From Apricaphanius iberus (taxonomy: Eukaryota; Chordata; Actinopteri; Cyprinodontiformes; Aphaniidae): a stretch of 64,000 nucleotides of DNA. The stretch covers positions 124,001 through 188,000 of the forward strand of contig JAPXFQ010000348.1 in NCBI GenBank assembly GCA_028564705.1, written 5' to 3'. Positions 42,224-54,740 of this stretch are shown here, one piece after another. Position 1 is the stretch's first letter. Every line of letters starts with the position of its first letter. Under the pieces are notes generated by a model. It saw only the letters and a program-made list of their open reading frames with translations. It did no database searches and had not been told where the DNA came from. A program made the position numbers and the translations under genes.

Positions 42224-42471
42224 TGTGAGTTTTTAAAAGTTAAACATATAAAGAACTATCTGATAAAACAGGAGGCTATTAACGTTGAAAAGACAAAAAA
42301 TTGACATTACACAACACTTTCTTGAGAAATATTTACATAGGAATTAACAGAGTCAAATTTCTTCAGGTTGCTAAAGGAAAACAAGTCCTATGTCCATTAT
42401 TGAGTTGGACAATAAGATATATTTTAGCAAACAGGTGGTGGTGCCGTCTACCGCTCAGGTTGTTCTGAGGG

Positions 42472-42644
42472 TTAAACAGAGTCGGTTCTCTTGTAAGCCA
42501 CCATGCTGTTCACTTTGTGGATTGAAGTGGTAAAGGAGCGCAGACGCACCTCCTCTGACTGGTCAATAATCTGTGGGCCGGACTCCTCCCACTTGTCTGG
42601 AACCACAAGATCTTTGTCAGTGTAGACCAGGAGATCAAATGCAC
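42472..42644 (-). CDS. mad2l1: MAD2L1 last coding exon
   Basis: MAD2 is the spindle-assembly-checkpoint protein that binds CDC20 and MAD1 at unattached kinetochores. This exon encodes the end of the HORMA domain, the 'safety belt' that closes around partner peptides: FDLLVYTDKDLVVPDKWEES, EEVRLRSFTTSIHKVNSMVA and the end YKRTDSV. It is bounded by an AG acceptor (CTACAG before GTGCA at 42644) and stops at TAA (42472-42474). Phase fits the preceding exon exactly (split cysteine codon T|GT). The last five residues differ from the mammalian protein, as expected for fish. Confidence 0.97.
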
Positions 42645-42751
42645 CTGTAGTGGAAATCTCAGCGGTTAAAAATGAACAGAACCACATATGTGAAACCATT
42701 AGTAGAACATGGTATCCAAAGTATCATCACAAAAATGAAAATGTAACTCAC

Positions 42752-42855
42752 ATGGTGTCTCCAGGAGAGGGAGGAAGGTAACTGTGGCCGTTACCTGTCT
42801 GATGACAGAGCGGATCTCATCCTGAATGGTCTTTATTGATTTCTCCCTGGGAGCA
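42752..42855 (-). CDS. mad2l1: MAD2L1 penultimate coding exon
   Basis: The 104-bp exon encodes APREKSIKTIQDEIRSVIRQ and VTATVTFLPLLETP, a conserved helix and strand of the HORMA fold. It is flanked by CCCAG (acceptor, ending at 42856) and GTGAGT (donor, from 42751). The intron to the last exon is 107 bp. The serine codon is split with the exon before. Confidence 0.97.
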
Positions 42856-43283
42856 CTGGGTAACACACAAAAACCTTGTGAACTCACAACTAAAATGCAT
42901 CCTTTAATAGTAACCTGTTGTCATTTAAGAGGCTGCACTGATCTCTGTGAGGTCATGTTAGGTTTTATACTGATCCCTGCAGGGGTAAATGATCATTTTT
43001 AAGTCTTGCTCTGGGTGTCCGTTTCAATGAAAACAAGATAACTCGACTATTATGTTATTCTAAAAATATTCTGTGGATTAAATATTTCCTTGCCAAAGCA
43101 GATTTTTTTTCAAAACAAGAGCTGAAAGAAAAAAAAACCTTTAGAGTAACAGCAACTAATATGCCAACAGTTGTTTGCTGACAGTGGAGCAAACTGAACG
43201 ACATTGGATTCTATACAGAATAGGTCTTTAAAAAAATATATATTATTAAGAGCATTAAACTGGCAGAGCAATATAGAGCTGAC

Positions 43284-43404
43284 CTGCTCTCCTTGGCTGA
43301 TTTGTCACATTCTATGTCAAACTGCCATCTCTCCAGCACCTCGTTGGTCTCTAGACATGTGATGACCAACACCAACTTCTGCACAGTGCACTCAAACAGC
43401 CACT
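43284..43404 (-). CDS. mad2l1: MAD2L1 internal coding exon
   Basis: The 121-bp exon encodes WLFECTVQKLVLVITCLETN and EVLERWQFDIECDKSAKES. It has a CACAG acceptor at 43405-43409 and a GTCAGC donor at 43283. The 428-bp intron to the next exon contains nothing notable. The upstream partner exon is 20.5 kb away, at 63954. Confidence 0.97.
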
Positions 43405-43469
43405 CTGTGAAGCAAAAGTTTTAACACACACACAAAAAAAAGTTAAACAAACACTGTAGCTTAGCCTTT

Positions 43470-44180
43470 CAAATCAGTGGTCCCCAAACTTTTTTCGAGA
43501 CCTGGACCACTTGCATATTTTCGATCAACTATGACAACATTTTATTTTTATTTTATTACATACATATTTCTGAAAACTACGGTATAAATATACAGTAGCT
43601 TTCAGCAATATATATGTACAACACATTACACAGAAGCTTTCAGAAATATATATGTAACAAAACTGAATTTTCACTTCTATTTTTATGTCACTTGAATGTG
43701 TGTTATTGAGACACATGCACTTGTTTCCCACTCATGTGTTTCTGTAACCTGAGTTGAATAGTGGCAACAACTGAAATGCTAGCCTCTCTCCAGTTGAAGT
43801 CTGTTTCTCTGTTCTTTATGTGTCAGAGCTGATTATGAGTTGACTAGAATGTGGCACCAAGTGTGCAGGTGTCTTCAATAATAAAATTTCTTCACAACGT
43901 AAACATTTTCTGAGATACAGAATTTTATTGTCAGGTATAAAAAAAAAATAAAAGAAAAAACATTAGAAATATATCAGTCTGTGTTTAATCAATTAATCTA
44001 ATATACAAGTTTCACTGTTAAAGCCATTACTGAAATAAATAATCTTAAATGATATTCAACTGCTGTAGTTTAGGTAGATACATTTCTTGGTCACATCTGA
44101 GTAAAAAAATATTACATAAATGTCAGCGGAACTTTAAAAAAAAAATATATTTTATTATCAAGGACCCCTTGCATGATGCC
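43470..44180. repeat. Possible hAT-type repeat
   Basis: CAGTGGTCCCCAAACTTTTT at 43474 resembles the start of a common vertebrate hAT family (with 'gtggtccccaa' ends). A segment near 44160 (AAGGACCCCTTGCATGATGCC) may belong to it. No second end or duplication was found. Confidence 0.4.
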
Positions 44181-44293
44181 AGATTTCCTGCTGCGTAAAA
44201 AACAAATTCTAGGAGCATTTCACTCAACTGCTTTTTACTGGCATATACTGACTCGAGTTCACTTATGTGGTCTGATCTACCACTTGTTTTTCA

Positions 44294-45395
44294 TACGGCT
44301 GAACGATTAATTGCATGTGCAATTAAATCGCGACTTGGTAAAATGCGATTTCCTAATCGCAAAGGCCGCGATTTGACTTGATGTAAACATATCTGCTAAA
44401 GTCACGTGACTTGCAAACAACGCAGGGAGAGAAGGAAACGCTGCACTTTAACCAGTTATACACAATAGTTAAAGAGGAACAGTAGCCTACATCAGTTGTG
44501 AGAAATTATATCTGCTATGAAAACGTTGATGCTGCGCAACGCCAGGTATTATTCAGAACCCGTCTTGGTATTGTTGCTGCCTCACGAGGTAGGCTACAGT
44601 ACGAACCTTTATCAACACCTAAAAACATCACACCACCATATATCAGAGTTGCACGTCTAAACTGACCGCCACCAGTGTTTAAATTTCCAGTAAACGAACT
44701 TCGAGGCGACAGGGATCGCTGACCGAGCTGTTTGAAAGAATCGCTCCTTACGAACATAAAAAAAACGGCACACTGAAATAATTCGTGCTATAACGGGTTT
44801 TATAGCCAAAAGTATGCTTTGTTAAGCATGATGAATAAGCTAGGATTCAATCTCACACACACATTTTAGCCACATTTTACCTGCGCTGTATGAAAAATGC
44901 AGACAGAAAGTTAAAGCTGCACCGAAAACAGCAGAGTATTTTGCAACAACTGACCTGAGATCAAACCGCTCTACGGAGCCATACCAGAGTCTGAAAGCGC
45001 ATTAGATCGATGGAGAATTAAAAATCAGAGCTTGTTCCTTCAAGCATCCTACTTCCTGGATAACCACACGGAGGAAAACATTGCAGCCGGAGGGAATTAT
45101 TAGCTGGGATCAAAAGGAAGAAAACCTTGATTGCAGAACGACACCGATGACCATCGAGTGTGATGATTAAAAGTACATGAAGTTGTTAATATTTGCCTTT
45201 GTCTTAAAATAAGTAACTAATCTTATGGAATAGAATAAATTTATGTATATAAATTTTTTTATAATACACAATATTTTTGATTGCATTAATTAAAAAAATG
45301 CATGACAAAAGCCCCACAAAAATAATTGCACATTAAATCGCAATATTGAAGAAAAAAATCGCAATTAGATTATTTTCCAAAATTGTTCAGCCCTA
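44294..45395 (+). mobile_element. Non-autonomous hAT element, 8-bp target duplication
   Basis: The ends are TACGGCTGAACG and GTTCAGCCCTA (inverse TAGGGCTGAAC). The 8-bp GTTTTTCA is present at 44286-44293 and again at 45396-45403, the signature of hAT transposition. The 1,102-bp interior has no transposase. A second copy of the same family lies inverted at 59131-60216. Confidence 0.93.
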
Positions 45396-45454
45396 GTTTT
45401 TCATAGAAAAAATCTTCACCCACCATACACTGCACTTTCGATTTACCTACTAGC

Positions 45455-45935
45455 ATGGGGCTGCTGCTTCGAAGTAATAGGGATCGACAGATATGGATTT
45501 TTTAGTGCCAATACCTATTTTTTTTTCTCATCAGCCTTAGCCGATGACAGATACAGGCTGCCGATTTTCTTAAGCCGATATTTGGAGAAGATACTGACTA
45601 TGCTCCCTCAATTTACATAAAAAAAATTATGTTAACAAAGTTTACAAGTCTCATTTTAACATTTATTGAACTTTAAAACAATATTTCAAACAATATTTTA
45701 CAAGCAAAGTAGATAAATAATATTTACCAAATATAAGAACATTTGAGGCAGAAAGAGTAAAAAAGAATTCAGTGTTGAAAAACTGCAATTAAAATTCTAA
45801 AAATAAATATTTAAGGGCAAGTCAAATTGATTGTAGAATTGATCAGTCGGCATAACAATTAAAACATACCCCACGATTAATTACAATCAAGCTTTTCAAT
45901 ATTTCGATTTAAATTCCGATTAATCGCCCAGCCCA
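45455..45935. repeat. Interspersed repeat, hAT-like ends
   Basis: The segment starts near GGGATCGACAGATATGGA and ends near GATTAATCGCCCAGCCC, phrases found at ends of fish hAT families. The internal sequence is AT-rich and non-coding. The pairing of these two ends into one element is uncertain. Confidence 0.4.
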
Positions 45936-46189
45936 TCTTAAAGGGTTATGTAGTATCTAAAATACTGACTGTTAAGATGATTGCTCTTCAACATTAATAA
46001 ACCAATTTTAAAATTAAACCTTAACATCACAGCAGACACATGATGTGTCCTAAGCGTAGTGAAATTACCATCACTACTGTTAATGTTGCAGCTATTAAGA
46101 AATAGTCAGGAGCTTCATTGAAACCTCTATTAGAGTGATCCTTCTAAAATTCCTTTCTGTTCACAGCAATTTAACATCTAAAGTCAGTC

Positions 46190-46520
46190 TAAAACAAGGG
46201 GCAAACTCCGCTTGCAAAAAGTGAAGCCCACCAGGAAGTGGCAAAAATTGCATGTCAGCCCTCATCCGCTGGGGGCTGGCTCCAAAAAGGAGCAAATTCC
46301 CATCGACTCCAATGTTAAATAGGCCAACTTTACAGCAAAAATAAACATGTTTACAGCCTGATTCAAAAAAACATTTTAGGTTAGATCGTTCCGGTTTACC
46401 ATCATGACAACTCTGAGGGAGATAAAAAATTTTCTAACTTCTCAGTTTATTTGTAATTTAATTGTGAAATTATGAATAATTAGGGGCGTGTCATTTTGAT
46501 TGACAGGTCCGTCTAGGCTA
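46190..46520. repeat. Dispersed fish repeat, family unnamed
   Basis: Phrases such as GGGGGCTGGCTCCAAAAAGG and CCCATCGACTCCAATGTTAA are familiar from abundant fish repeats. No coding potential is seen. Confidence 0.5.
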
Positions 46521-47847
46521 ACGATGGTGGCTAATAGCTTGCTCCGTAGTCTGCTGTCCCCCTCTGCTTGCGGGGAAGCTCTTCACAGCCTTGGACCAAT
46601 GTAAAGACTTCAGTCATTTGGTGTTTCTGAACTCCACTATCAGTTGCCTCTGCAGTTTTTATTCGGTTTTGGATGGTAATCTGCAATTATTGGACAAAGA
46701 CGGCTTGCTGTGGTGTTGATTACAGTAACAGACAGTCTAGGAAGTTTCTGCTTTGGGGGGGAAGCCTTATACCGGCTGATGCCTTACCAGCTATGGGGGG
46801 GGTTCTGTCAGGTGGCCGAGAGGAATGCTGTTGTGGTCGGAGCTTTTATTTCTTTCTACACGCGAGTTGGAGCTGGCAACCGGTCGGGTAACAGCAGAGC
46901 AGCAAAGTCGGCAGTACCAAGAAGCCGCGCCATCCAGAGCTGGAGACTGCTAGATCAGGCTGGAAGACCACAGAGTTGGACTCTAGACAGACTGGATGAT
47001 AGCTGGTTATATCATTACTGGTGTGATTGCAGATTTGCTTTAAATAGGCTTCTTTGTATTTAATAAAACTTCAGAATTTTAGAGCTACGTTGTCAGCTCA
47101 CTGCTGATACTGCTGTTAAAGCTGCAGCTGACCCCGATTGATTAAACTGTGTATGTGTGTCGGGACAATAAGGCAAAACTTTAAAAAAAAAAACTAAAAA
47201 ACAATGTCGATTACCATTTTTTTGGACAATTTTGTTTATAGATGTGCAGAATCAACAAATTGTGGCATCTATAAGCTTCTTGTTCTATGAAGTTTTATAA
47301 CTCGTTTTAAGATGAGCGAGGACGACTCTGAGAGCGAGAGGATATGGGTGCTGAGATCTCCCAGGAGCAGTGTGCAAATATGGCGGGAAACAGGTAAAAC
47401 AAACACCCAGGTAAAAAAAAAACAACAAAAAAAAAACAGTAGAGTAGCTGTTATGATATAAGTTTCTGGAAGCTCGCAGGGACCGACACACAATGTTAAG
47501 GAGGGAGTGCGCTGGCACACAATGGTTTTCTGTACCATCCAAATAAATATGTTAAAACATAAATAAAGAAAGAATCATTCTCATCCTTATCCCCATCTCT
47601 ATGAAATTCAGCCAAATCACGGGTCAACAACATGTCTTGATCAAAGTGTCTAGCAATCTTTTCCTTAATTGATTTATTAAACTGAAATGCATGCGTAAAA
47701 CTGAAAATATCTGCGCATCTGCAACAAGTTGTGAGTGTGATAATCAGTACCACTACCCGACCCTGCTCAATCCACGTGTGGAAGGTGAAAACTGTCCCAA
47801 ATGCAGCTCCATTCCTCTTGGTGGCCTGATAAAAATCAGCCATAAAT
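46521..47847. other. Intronic DNA, no gene recognised
   Basis: Short overlapping frames around 46673-47063 and 47496-47843 have no recognisable domains. A-rich runs occur at 47181-47195 and 47415-47440. Confidence 0.5.
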
Positions 47848-48102
47848 GGTAAATGGACTGAACTTATATAGCGCTCTTCTAGTCATACTGACCACTCAAA
47901 GCGCTTTACATTGAAGCCACATTCACCCATTCACACTCACATTCATACACAGACACCCAACATGGCTTGGTAGGACAATGTGTTTTTGGGGTTAAGTGCC
48001 TTGCCCAGGAGCACATCGACATGTGACTGGAGGGAGCTGCAATCGAACCTACGACCCTCCGATTGCAAGCCAACTCTACCCTAGCACTGAGCCACAGTCG
48101 CC
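47848..48102 (-). repeat. tRNA-derived SINE, second subfamily (minus strand)
   Basis: Reading the minus strand, GGCGACTGTGGCTCAGTGCT begins the tRNA-like head, followed by a TCGGAGGGTCGTAGGTTCGA-type B box region. It ends with AGCGCTATATAAGTTCAGTCC. It matches 58530-58778, which has the opposite orientation. Confidence 0.85.
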
Positions 48103-48148
48103 ATAACGTCCCAAATGCAAAAGCTTCATTCCTCATGGTGGTTTCAAA

Positions 48149-48775
48149 CCGCACTTGGCAGCGAGGCAGCTGGATTACATGCAAAATCTATGGTACCTAT
48201 TGCAGCCGGTGGGCGTCAAGCTGCGTCAACGTGGCATGCAGCAAGTCACGCACGTCAGTGCAGCCAGCATCAGCAGTTGGGAAAATTGAACTTTGGGGCA
48301 GCAAACGCGGGGCAGCAACCAATCAGCAACGGGATGCCGGCATTTAGACGTAGGACAAGCTGAGTCGCAGTCAGCAGCTACGTGGGGAGCGGAGAAGACG
48401 AGCCGAGCCGCGGGCAGGAGCTACGCAGGGAGCGGAGAAGACGAGACGAGCCGCCAGCTGGAGCCACTGGGGGAGAGGGGAGGATGAGCCGTGCACTGTA
48501 GCTAATCAACGAGCAGGGTCTCTGCGGTGATCAGAGGGGAGTCGGCTAGATGGAAGCGGAAGGCTGGGGAGTTGGAGACTCAGAAAAAAAAAACTGACTT
48601 TGTTTGGTGGAAGTTATCAGATTGCCTGGTAAGCATTTAAACATGTTCTTTTAATTTTCTTGTTATGTTAGCCAACACTAGAACAAACCCGGTTGGGGCA
48701 ACTACGGTTATTAAATATACAATACTAGTTTCCCGGTGAAAGAGAAATCCCCAACCGCTGGCTGATTTACTGACA
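48149..48775 (+). repeat. Repeat family X, copy 1, with internal minisatellite
   Basis: This segment aligns in the same orientation to 54741-55398. Both start at a GGCAGC...GGCAGCT...GATTACATGC motif and end at GAGAAA...CCGCTGGCTGAT-like sequence. Inside, three imperfect units of about 40-45 bp (GAGCTACGNGGGGAGCGGAGAAGACGAGCC type, shown here only in part) lie in tandem at about 48376-48490. The family is unidentified. Confidence 0.75.
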
Positions 48776-48789
48776 TGACGCTGTTGTAG

Positions 48790-48825
48790 AATTATCAATT
48801 AAAAGTAATTACTTAATTGATAATT
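48790..48825. repeat. 13-bp perfect hairpin
   Basis: AATTATCAATTAA at 48790-48802 is mirrored by its reverse complement at 48813-48825 with a 10-base loop. Confidence 0.85.
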
Positions 48826-48981
48826 GTTATGATCTAACTGGTGATGCTGAGAATATTAACCAATAATTGTAAATTATTAATTTAATTCTCCCTTCAGATT
48901 ATTAACAGCATGCATTTTTTATCCCCCCCAAAAAATGGCAAAAACATATATTTATTAATAAGGGGATTATTAATTAATAAT

Positions 48982-49235
48982 GGTAAATGGCCTGCATTTG
49001 TATAGCGCTTTACCCCAAATCGCTTTACACTACATTCAGTCATCCACCCATTCACGCACACATTCACACACTGATGATGACACTGGCGCCACCGGGCCCT
49101 CTGACGACCACCAGTAGGCAACGGGTGAAGTGTCTTGCCCAAGGACACAACGACTGAGACCGTCGGAGCCGAGGCTTGAACCGGCAACCTTTCAATTACA
49201 AGACAAACACCCAACTCCTTGAGCCACAGTCGCCC
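48982..49235 (-). repeat. tRNA-derived SINE, first subfamily (minus strand)
   Basis: Same family as 32836-33138 but with a deleted middle part; both ends are preserved (GGTAAATGGCCTGCATTTGT on the plus strand at 48982; tRNA-like head near 49150-49235). Confidence 0.85.
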
Positions 49236-50812
49236 CTAATAATCTTGCTTATAATGATTAATTATTAGGGATTACACCAGAAAGATCATATCCGAAGGAA
49301 ATTAATTCTTGCAGTGATTCACACACACACTCAGAATAAAAGAAACCAGAGATTTGAATCAATTTAACCAATTTATTCTAAAAACACAACTAAAATAAAA
49401 CACTACTTATACTAAACGGTTCTGTTAAGACTACCGGTGCCTGAGCAATATGGCGACCAGCGATGACGTCCTTTAGGGCCGTCACGGGGCGCCTCCTACC
49501 GACGTCGTACGCAGCCCGTCGAGTACACGCGAGGAGGCGGTGTATGACACGAACGCGCAGCTTGTTGGATAAGGATAGGTGGGGGATGTTTTATGATCCC
49601 GTTTTATGACTTGTTGTTTAACTTGAAGCAAGAGGCCTGCAGTTCCTTCCTAACAAAGAAACCTCGTGGCTCTTATCAGTGAGTTAGCTTCTGTAAATAC
49701 AGGCTCTGGTTGGGAAATGGAAGAAAATGGGTTTCAAAATGTCCTTTGTGTGCTGCGCGTTCCTGGCAGGCACGCAGAGGATGCTGATGCCGATGACAAC
49801 AACACTTCACTGTAAACTACCGGAGTGGAACCAAAACTTCTACAGACTAACAATTCTGCTCACTAATAAAAGACAAAAACATACAGGAAACACACAATTG
49901 AAATACAAAAACTCAAATTTACCCGTAAGCAAAACACAGCACAGAGGAATCTCAGAGCGCTCGAGGTAGATGCAGCTCTTCACATCAATGATTATGCATG
50001 CATATAATTATAAAGGAAAACTTCCTAATTTACCCACCCAGGTTAACAGTAAATTTAAACAGTCGTACTTAAAAGAGGAAGCTTCCAGGTGTGGAAGAAA
50101 AATTCGGGAAGGGAGATGCTTGGCTCGTCAGTGATGGGGAAAACAGTATAAAACATTACTTTGGGATCTACGAAATGCATTGGTGACTTTATTATAACCG
50201 CTTTGAAGTGTTGTTATTGCTTAAAGAGATGTTTGTCATGTGCATACAAGTTAGTTAGATAAAAACAGGAACTTTAGAATAGGATGTTAAACCTTTGCAC
50301 CCAAACTAGTGGAGAAAAACAGGATATGGAGGATGTCTGGACTGCAAAAGATTAGGGCAATAGATTAGGAAATGGATAGAAAATAGTATACATTGTATAA
50401 TGAAATTCTTTAAGTCATTTTATGATTCCTTTAAATCATAGAAACATATCTTGTTACATTCATTGATTCTTTTTTAATAGATTTTAATATTGGCGTCATT
50501 AACTCTACATTTGAGAACCAGAAAGTTATAAGCATTAAAAACGGAAGTAACCTTAACCTAAGATATATAAAACTTTGATTGATAAATAAAATCCCAAACG
50601 ATGGTTTGAAGAAGATGTTGATGATATTTTATTTCTTTATTTTTCTTATAGTATAACCCTTTTGTTAAATCAGTATTATCCAAAAGTGACTTGTTGTAAG
50701 AGTTTGTATTAATATGGATGATATATGTCATGATTTATTTTTATTTCAGGTCATCCTTATGTGTTCATAATATGTATTCTTTAAATTAAGTGTAGCATTT
50801 AACTTTTAATAG
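49236..50812. other. Intronic DNA, no gene recognised
   Basis: Mostly AT-rich. The piece 49430-49570 is unusually CpG-rich (with TGACGTC at about 49464 and several CGTCG motifs) without a recognised exon. Confidence 0.5.
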
Positions 50813-51184
50813 TGAAGTATTTTTCTGTGAACTTAACATATGACAGGAAAGCACAGGCCTAGTTGGGAGGAAGTCTTACCACACAATTGACAATGGAAGG
50901 ATGCAGATAAAAACGGTCAGCAGAAAATCTAGTTAGAGCTGGTTTGTAAAGTCACATTTAAGTAGAATAACAGGAAGGTAATTAATTAGGCATGCACAAC
51001 CCACCAACAATATGAATGGACCAATAAGGTTACTTTGTGTGTATGCATAAATAATGTTTTCTATTTTTGATTTGTTGAAGATGTTTAAACCACTCCTTTG
51101 TGTTCATGATTATTCAATGCTGTTTTAATAAAAGCCAAGGCACACCTCATGTTCTTTGCTCAGCTGGGGGTTTTCTTTCCAACA
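50813..51184 (+). mobile_element. LTR-like block related to the solo LTR at 8769
   Basis: The block starts with TGAAGTAT, the same eight bases as the solo LTR at 8769, and shares 50844-50992 with 8906-9050. It ends CCAACA, followed by ACTGGGCCCGCTC, which resembles the leader of a retroelement after a 5' LTR. AATAAA is at about 51127. The 3' half differs from the solo LTR, so it is a related but different LTR subtype. Confidence 0.6.
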
Positions 51185-52512
51185 ACTGGGCCCGCTCATG
51201 AGTGATTTTCTGGCAAACTGCAGTAATTGTGTGATGTGTTTTTATTGTACCTCTTGCAGAAATTCAACGAACACGCTGGACGGTTTTGGGGATCTGGTGG
51301 TTCTTCGTTAGTTCACTGACACCATAGTGAGTTGGTATGCAGGAATCCTATTTTGATTGAAAATTCCTTCCACAACATCAGCCGCGCGGAGAAAAAAAAA
51401 GAGGGGAGTTCAGCATATCAAAAAGGGATACTATTGGGAAAACTTGGTTGCAGGGAGCAAGGACAAAATCCAGAACACGTGTTAGGAAAAGGAGTCTCTC
51501 CTACAGTTCGGAGAACTGCCGACACCATCAGGCGAGTTTGGAAGAGGAAGATGGATGCTCATCCATCACTTTTATGCTGAGTGTGGGCGCATCGCCCCCC
51601 CTTTCCCCGTATCTGTCTCCAATCAGGCTGCGGGCTGCAGCGGCGGTTTTGAGGGATTGGCATTCTAGCCAATTGCTGCAGCAGATCATCCACCGCTCAG
51701 CGGATTCAAACAGGGAAGGAGCGGATAGCTCCGCCATTGGTCAGAATTGCGGAGCCGGGGGAAGGGGCGTGTCGCCAAGTTATGGAATGCTGGGTCATGA
51801 TTGTCGAGCTCCTTTTGATGTCATATTCATGGTTCAGACCTCAACAACGCGCTGCAGCCAACGCAGGGTTCAAATGTGCCAGCAGTGGGGTTTGAGTTTT
51901 CTAAGCAGCAACTTTCGTCCGTTTGACCTGTTTGACAGCAAAGGTTGGTCTGAATGCCCCATTAGTTTCTCCCTGCAATTTTTTGCTTCCCCATTCTGAG
52001 ACATCACCTCAAACAAAAATTGCCAGGCCAATCAGTGGCTACCACTGCTAGGTAGGAATGAGTGTGATAACACATTACGGGAACAATCAGTCCTTAGGTG
52101 GGTGTGTTGTGTTGCTTCAGGCATGCGTTGGACCAAGGCAGAGGTAGTCCAAAAAAGGAGTCTGCTCAGACTGGACAGAGGTAATTAAGACACGGCAGAA
52201 CTGTTCTAAACCTACCCATTCCAGAATCCCGTAATAATCAATCATAACCTAATAAAATAGCCAATCCCACATAGTGCTAACAAGTGTAGCTTCAACCTTT
52301 GCTATGATCCACTTCAGTCATGGCAGTATGGCAATATTTGTGCCCCTAACGTGAGAACAATCAATCTGTGCACGCATTGAGATGGATGTGGGAGCAAACA
52401 CGTGAGTGAAGAACATCGTCTCTGTGCTTGCCCACGACTATGTGTTCACTCAACCGCATCTGCCCTCTCACTCTACAAAACAAAACTGTAGAACATCCTA
52501 AATAAGAGCATG
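51185..52512. other. Possible leader of an LTR element; no gene recognised
   Basis: Open frames up to 183 codons (51448-51999) exist but show no retroviral motif I can identify. The GC-rich part 51580-51780 contains an imperfect inverted pair around GCTGCAGC. Treat as anonymous. Confidence 0.35.
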
Positions 52513-52585
52513 TGGTGGACTGGTGACCTATCCAAGGTGGACCCAGCCTCTCGACAATGACGCTGGAGATAGGCAAGGATGGAAA
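52513..52585 (+). repeat. 3' fragment of the SINE family seen at 4045
   Basis: GGACTGGTGACCTATCCAAG and GACGCTGGAGATAGGC match the 3' half of the SINE at 4045-4390. Confidence 0.75.
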
Positions 52586-52693
52586 GTTATAAATAATGGA
52601 AGGATAATAAAATTAACACTTGTATTTTGTAGTCTAAGACAATTTAGGTGAGCATACAAATATGATTAACTATTTTTTTTTCTTAGGCAACTA

Positions 52694-53565
52694 CAATGCT
52701 CAGCATAAGTGAGTACACCCCAATACATATTGTTAGAAAACATTTAGTTTCCTGTCAGAATCAACATTTTCTATGAGATACAATGCTACAAAATACTTCC
52801 ACAAATGTGGGCCATTGATTGCAAACAAAATTAGTTAATTTCCACACACAAGCGATTTTCCTAACAAATTAATTCAAGCCCATGTTGCAAAATTGAGAAC
52901 ACCCCAATTATAGTCTTAGGAGAAAAGGCACATTAAGACAATAAATTTCTAATCAACACGCATTCAACCACAGTTGAGTCTAATGAGGTGATTACTTAAA
53001 TAATAAGGGTATTACTTAAAGAAAAGCCCTTATCATTTCATGCTGTCAGCAATAGCTCCCCATGGAAGAGAAATGTCACAAGATCTGAGAAAGGAAATAA
53101 TTTCTTTACACAAAAAAATGCGAGGGCTACATCAGCAAAGCTATACCAGTAAAAATACTGCAGCAGAAGTGATCTAAAAATGTAAGACAGATGGAAGTAT
53201 AACCATCTTACAGGAGACATTCAGGCCATCCACGGAAGTTAACATCTTGACAGGAGCGTCTTCTGATGAGAAGGGTTGAAGAAAATCACCATGCAAGTGG
53301 TATGCAAGTCACTGCAATTAGCTAAAGCAGTAGAAAGCCAAACTGGAGTGACTGTTGCCTCTGACACCATATGGCGCACATTGCAGAGGAATGGCACGCA
53401 TGGGTCTCTCACCCATGAAGGAAGCCTCTCCTTAGCCCTAGCACAAAAACGCACGCCTAGAATTTGCTAGGGCCCATGTTGCCAAAGATGAAGACTACTG
53501 GGACTCTATACTCTGGAGTGATGAGACAAAGAACACAGTTTTTGGTACTAACGGTTTAAAAACTG
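52694..53565 (+). pseudogene. 5' half of a Tc1-like element and transposase
   Basis: A Tc1-type terminal repeat (CAATGCTCAGCATAAGTGAG) follows TA at 52692. The transposase starts with the ATG at 53040: GREMSQDLRKEIISLHKKMR, then stops and shifts, and the first catalytic aspartate in SILWSDETK near 53500-53530. The element is cut off at about 53565, without the rest of the catalytic domain or the second terminal repeat. Confidence 0.8.
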
Positions 53566-54740
53566 TATGCAGTCGTGAAGGTGAGTCGAGTAATCAGACT
53601 AAGGGCTTAACCCCTGTTGAGAGCAGAGTTCCCGTTTACAGTTTAATTATTAAATGAAGTGGGTTCCACTACCCAACAATAGATGTCGACATGCACCCTT
53701 ACTCGTTAGCCTTATAGCAGTTAGCTTCAAGCTGCAATCAGACCGTAAACAGAGGCTGGTTTGAGTGAAGCAGACAGAATCAAAGCAGGATACGCACAAT
53801 CCCAATGCATCGCTTCTTCGTCAGTGATGGATTAAATATTTTTGGTGTCCTCGAGGTACCTGTGTATATGATCTGTTCATATTCACAGGGCTGGTAAATT
53901 TATACAGAATCCACCAACCCGCTTGATCACTGCAATATGGGTGTTTAATGGGAATAATCTGATATGAGTCAATGCACCTGGGTTGGATTCAGATACATTT
54001 TGGTATGATGTCCAACACGTGCCTCGAGGCCAAGTGTGGAATGATGGGTAAAATCTTTTTGGTGTCCTCGAGTCAACTGTGTATATGATGTGTTATGAGA
54101 ACGACATAATGCTGATACTCTGCTTACTTCATAAATATAAACATTCAAGGATGTTTTATGAGAATGTTATAATGCTGATACTCTGCTCACTTCATATGTA
54201 TAAACATTCACAGGGGAAAGAGTTTTCTATCCTCAGCAAAAAAGCTCCCATGAAACAGCTGCAGTCTGTCTGTTTCCTAAAAAGCTTGTTTGGGGCCAGA
54301 AAGACTGATAAGCCGGACAGACTGCCTGGGGATGAAGCTTGGCCCACCTCATTCTTCACGCACCTTCTGTGTCTATAACTAGAGACGGAACTGTTTAGCA
54401 AACGAGAGTCTGCTGTGGGATTTTGGTGCACAATCGCTGGGTTCGCGTTAAGTTAACAGGTCTGACCGAGAGGTGACTGGCTCTCCACTCTCAAGTGTCA
54501 AAGGTGAGATACTGTGATGAAAACTTAATGCCTGTTTGATGAAGCATTGTTTTGCTTGTGCTGCTGATACTGTATATTGTGTGGGGAATAAAAGTGACAT
54601 GTTATTCTAGCATAAATCAGTGTCTTTGTTGTTCTTTTAATATTGTGTGTGCCGACCTGCAACGATCCTTTAAACATATTTCATAAAACAGTCCAACCAG
54701 GCATTGATCAGCCGCTTACATTTGTCTTACGGCACATTCA
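53566..54740. other. Anonymous, possible LTR; contains a 63-bp tandem duplication
   Basis: A tandem duplication with a 63-bp period covers about 54092-54217 (TAATGCTGATACTCTGCT recurs at 54108 and 54171). The phrase TTTTTGGTGTCCTCGAG occurs at about 53837 and 54056. GGAATAAAAGTGACATG near 54587 looks like a poly(A) region. These could be parts of a solo LTR of unknown type. Confidence 0.4.

Noticed and set aside
49430..49570. CpG-rich patch with CRE-like TGACGTC as a promoter
   Set aside because: It is intronic, has no associated gene and may simply be an element end.
51448..51999. 183-codon open frame in the mad2l1 intron
   Set aside because: No recognisable motif, no conserved context and a GC-rich local composition; kept only as part of an anonymous region.
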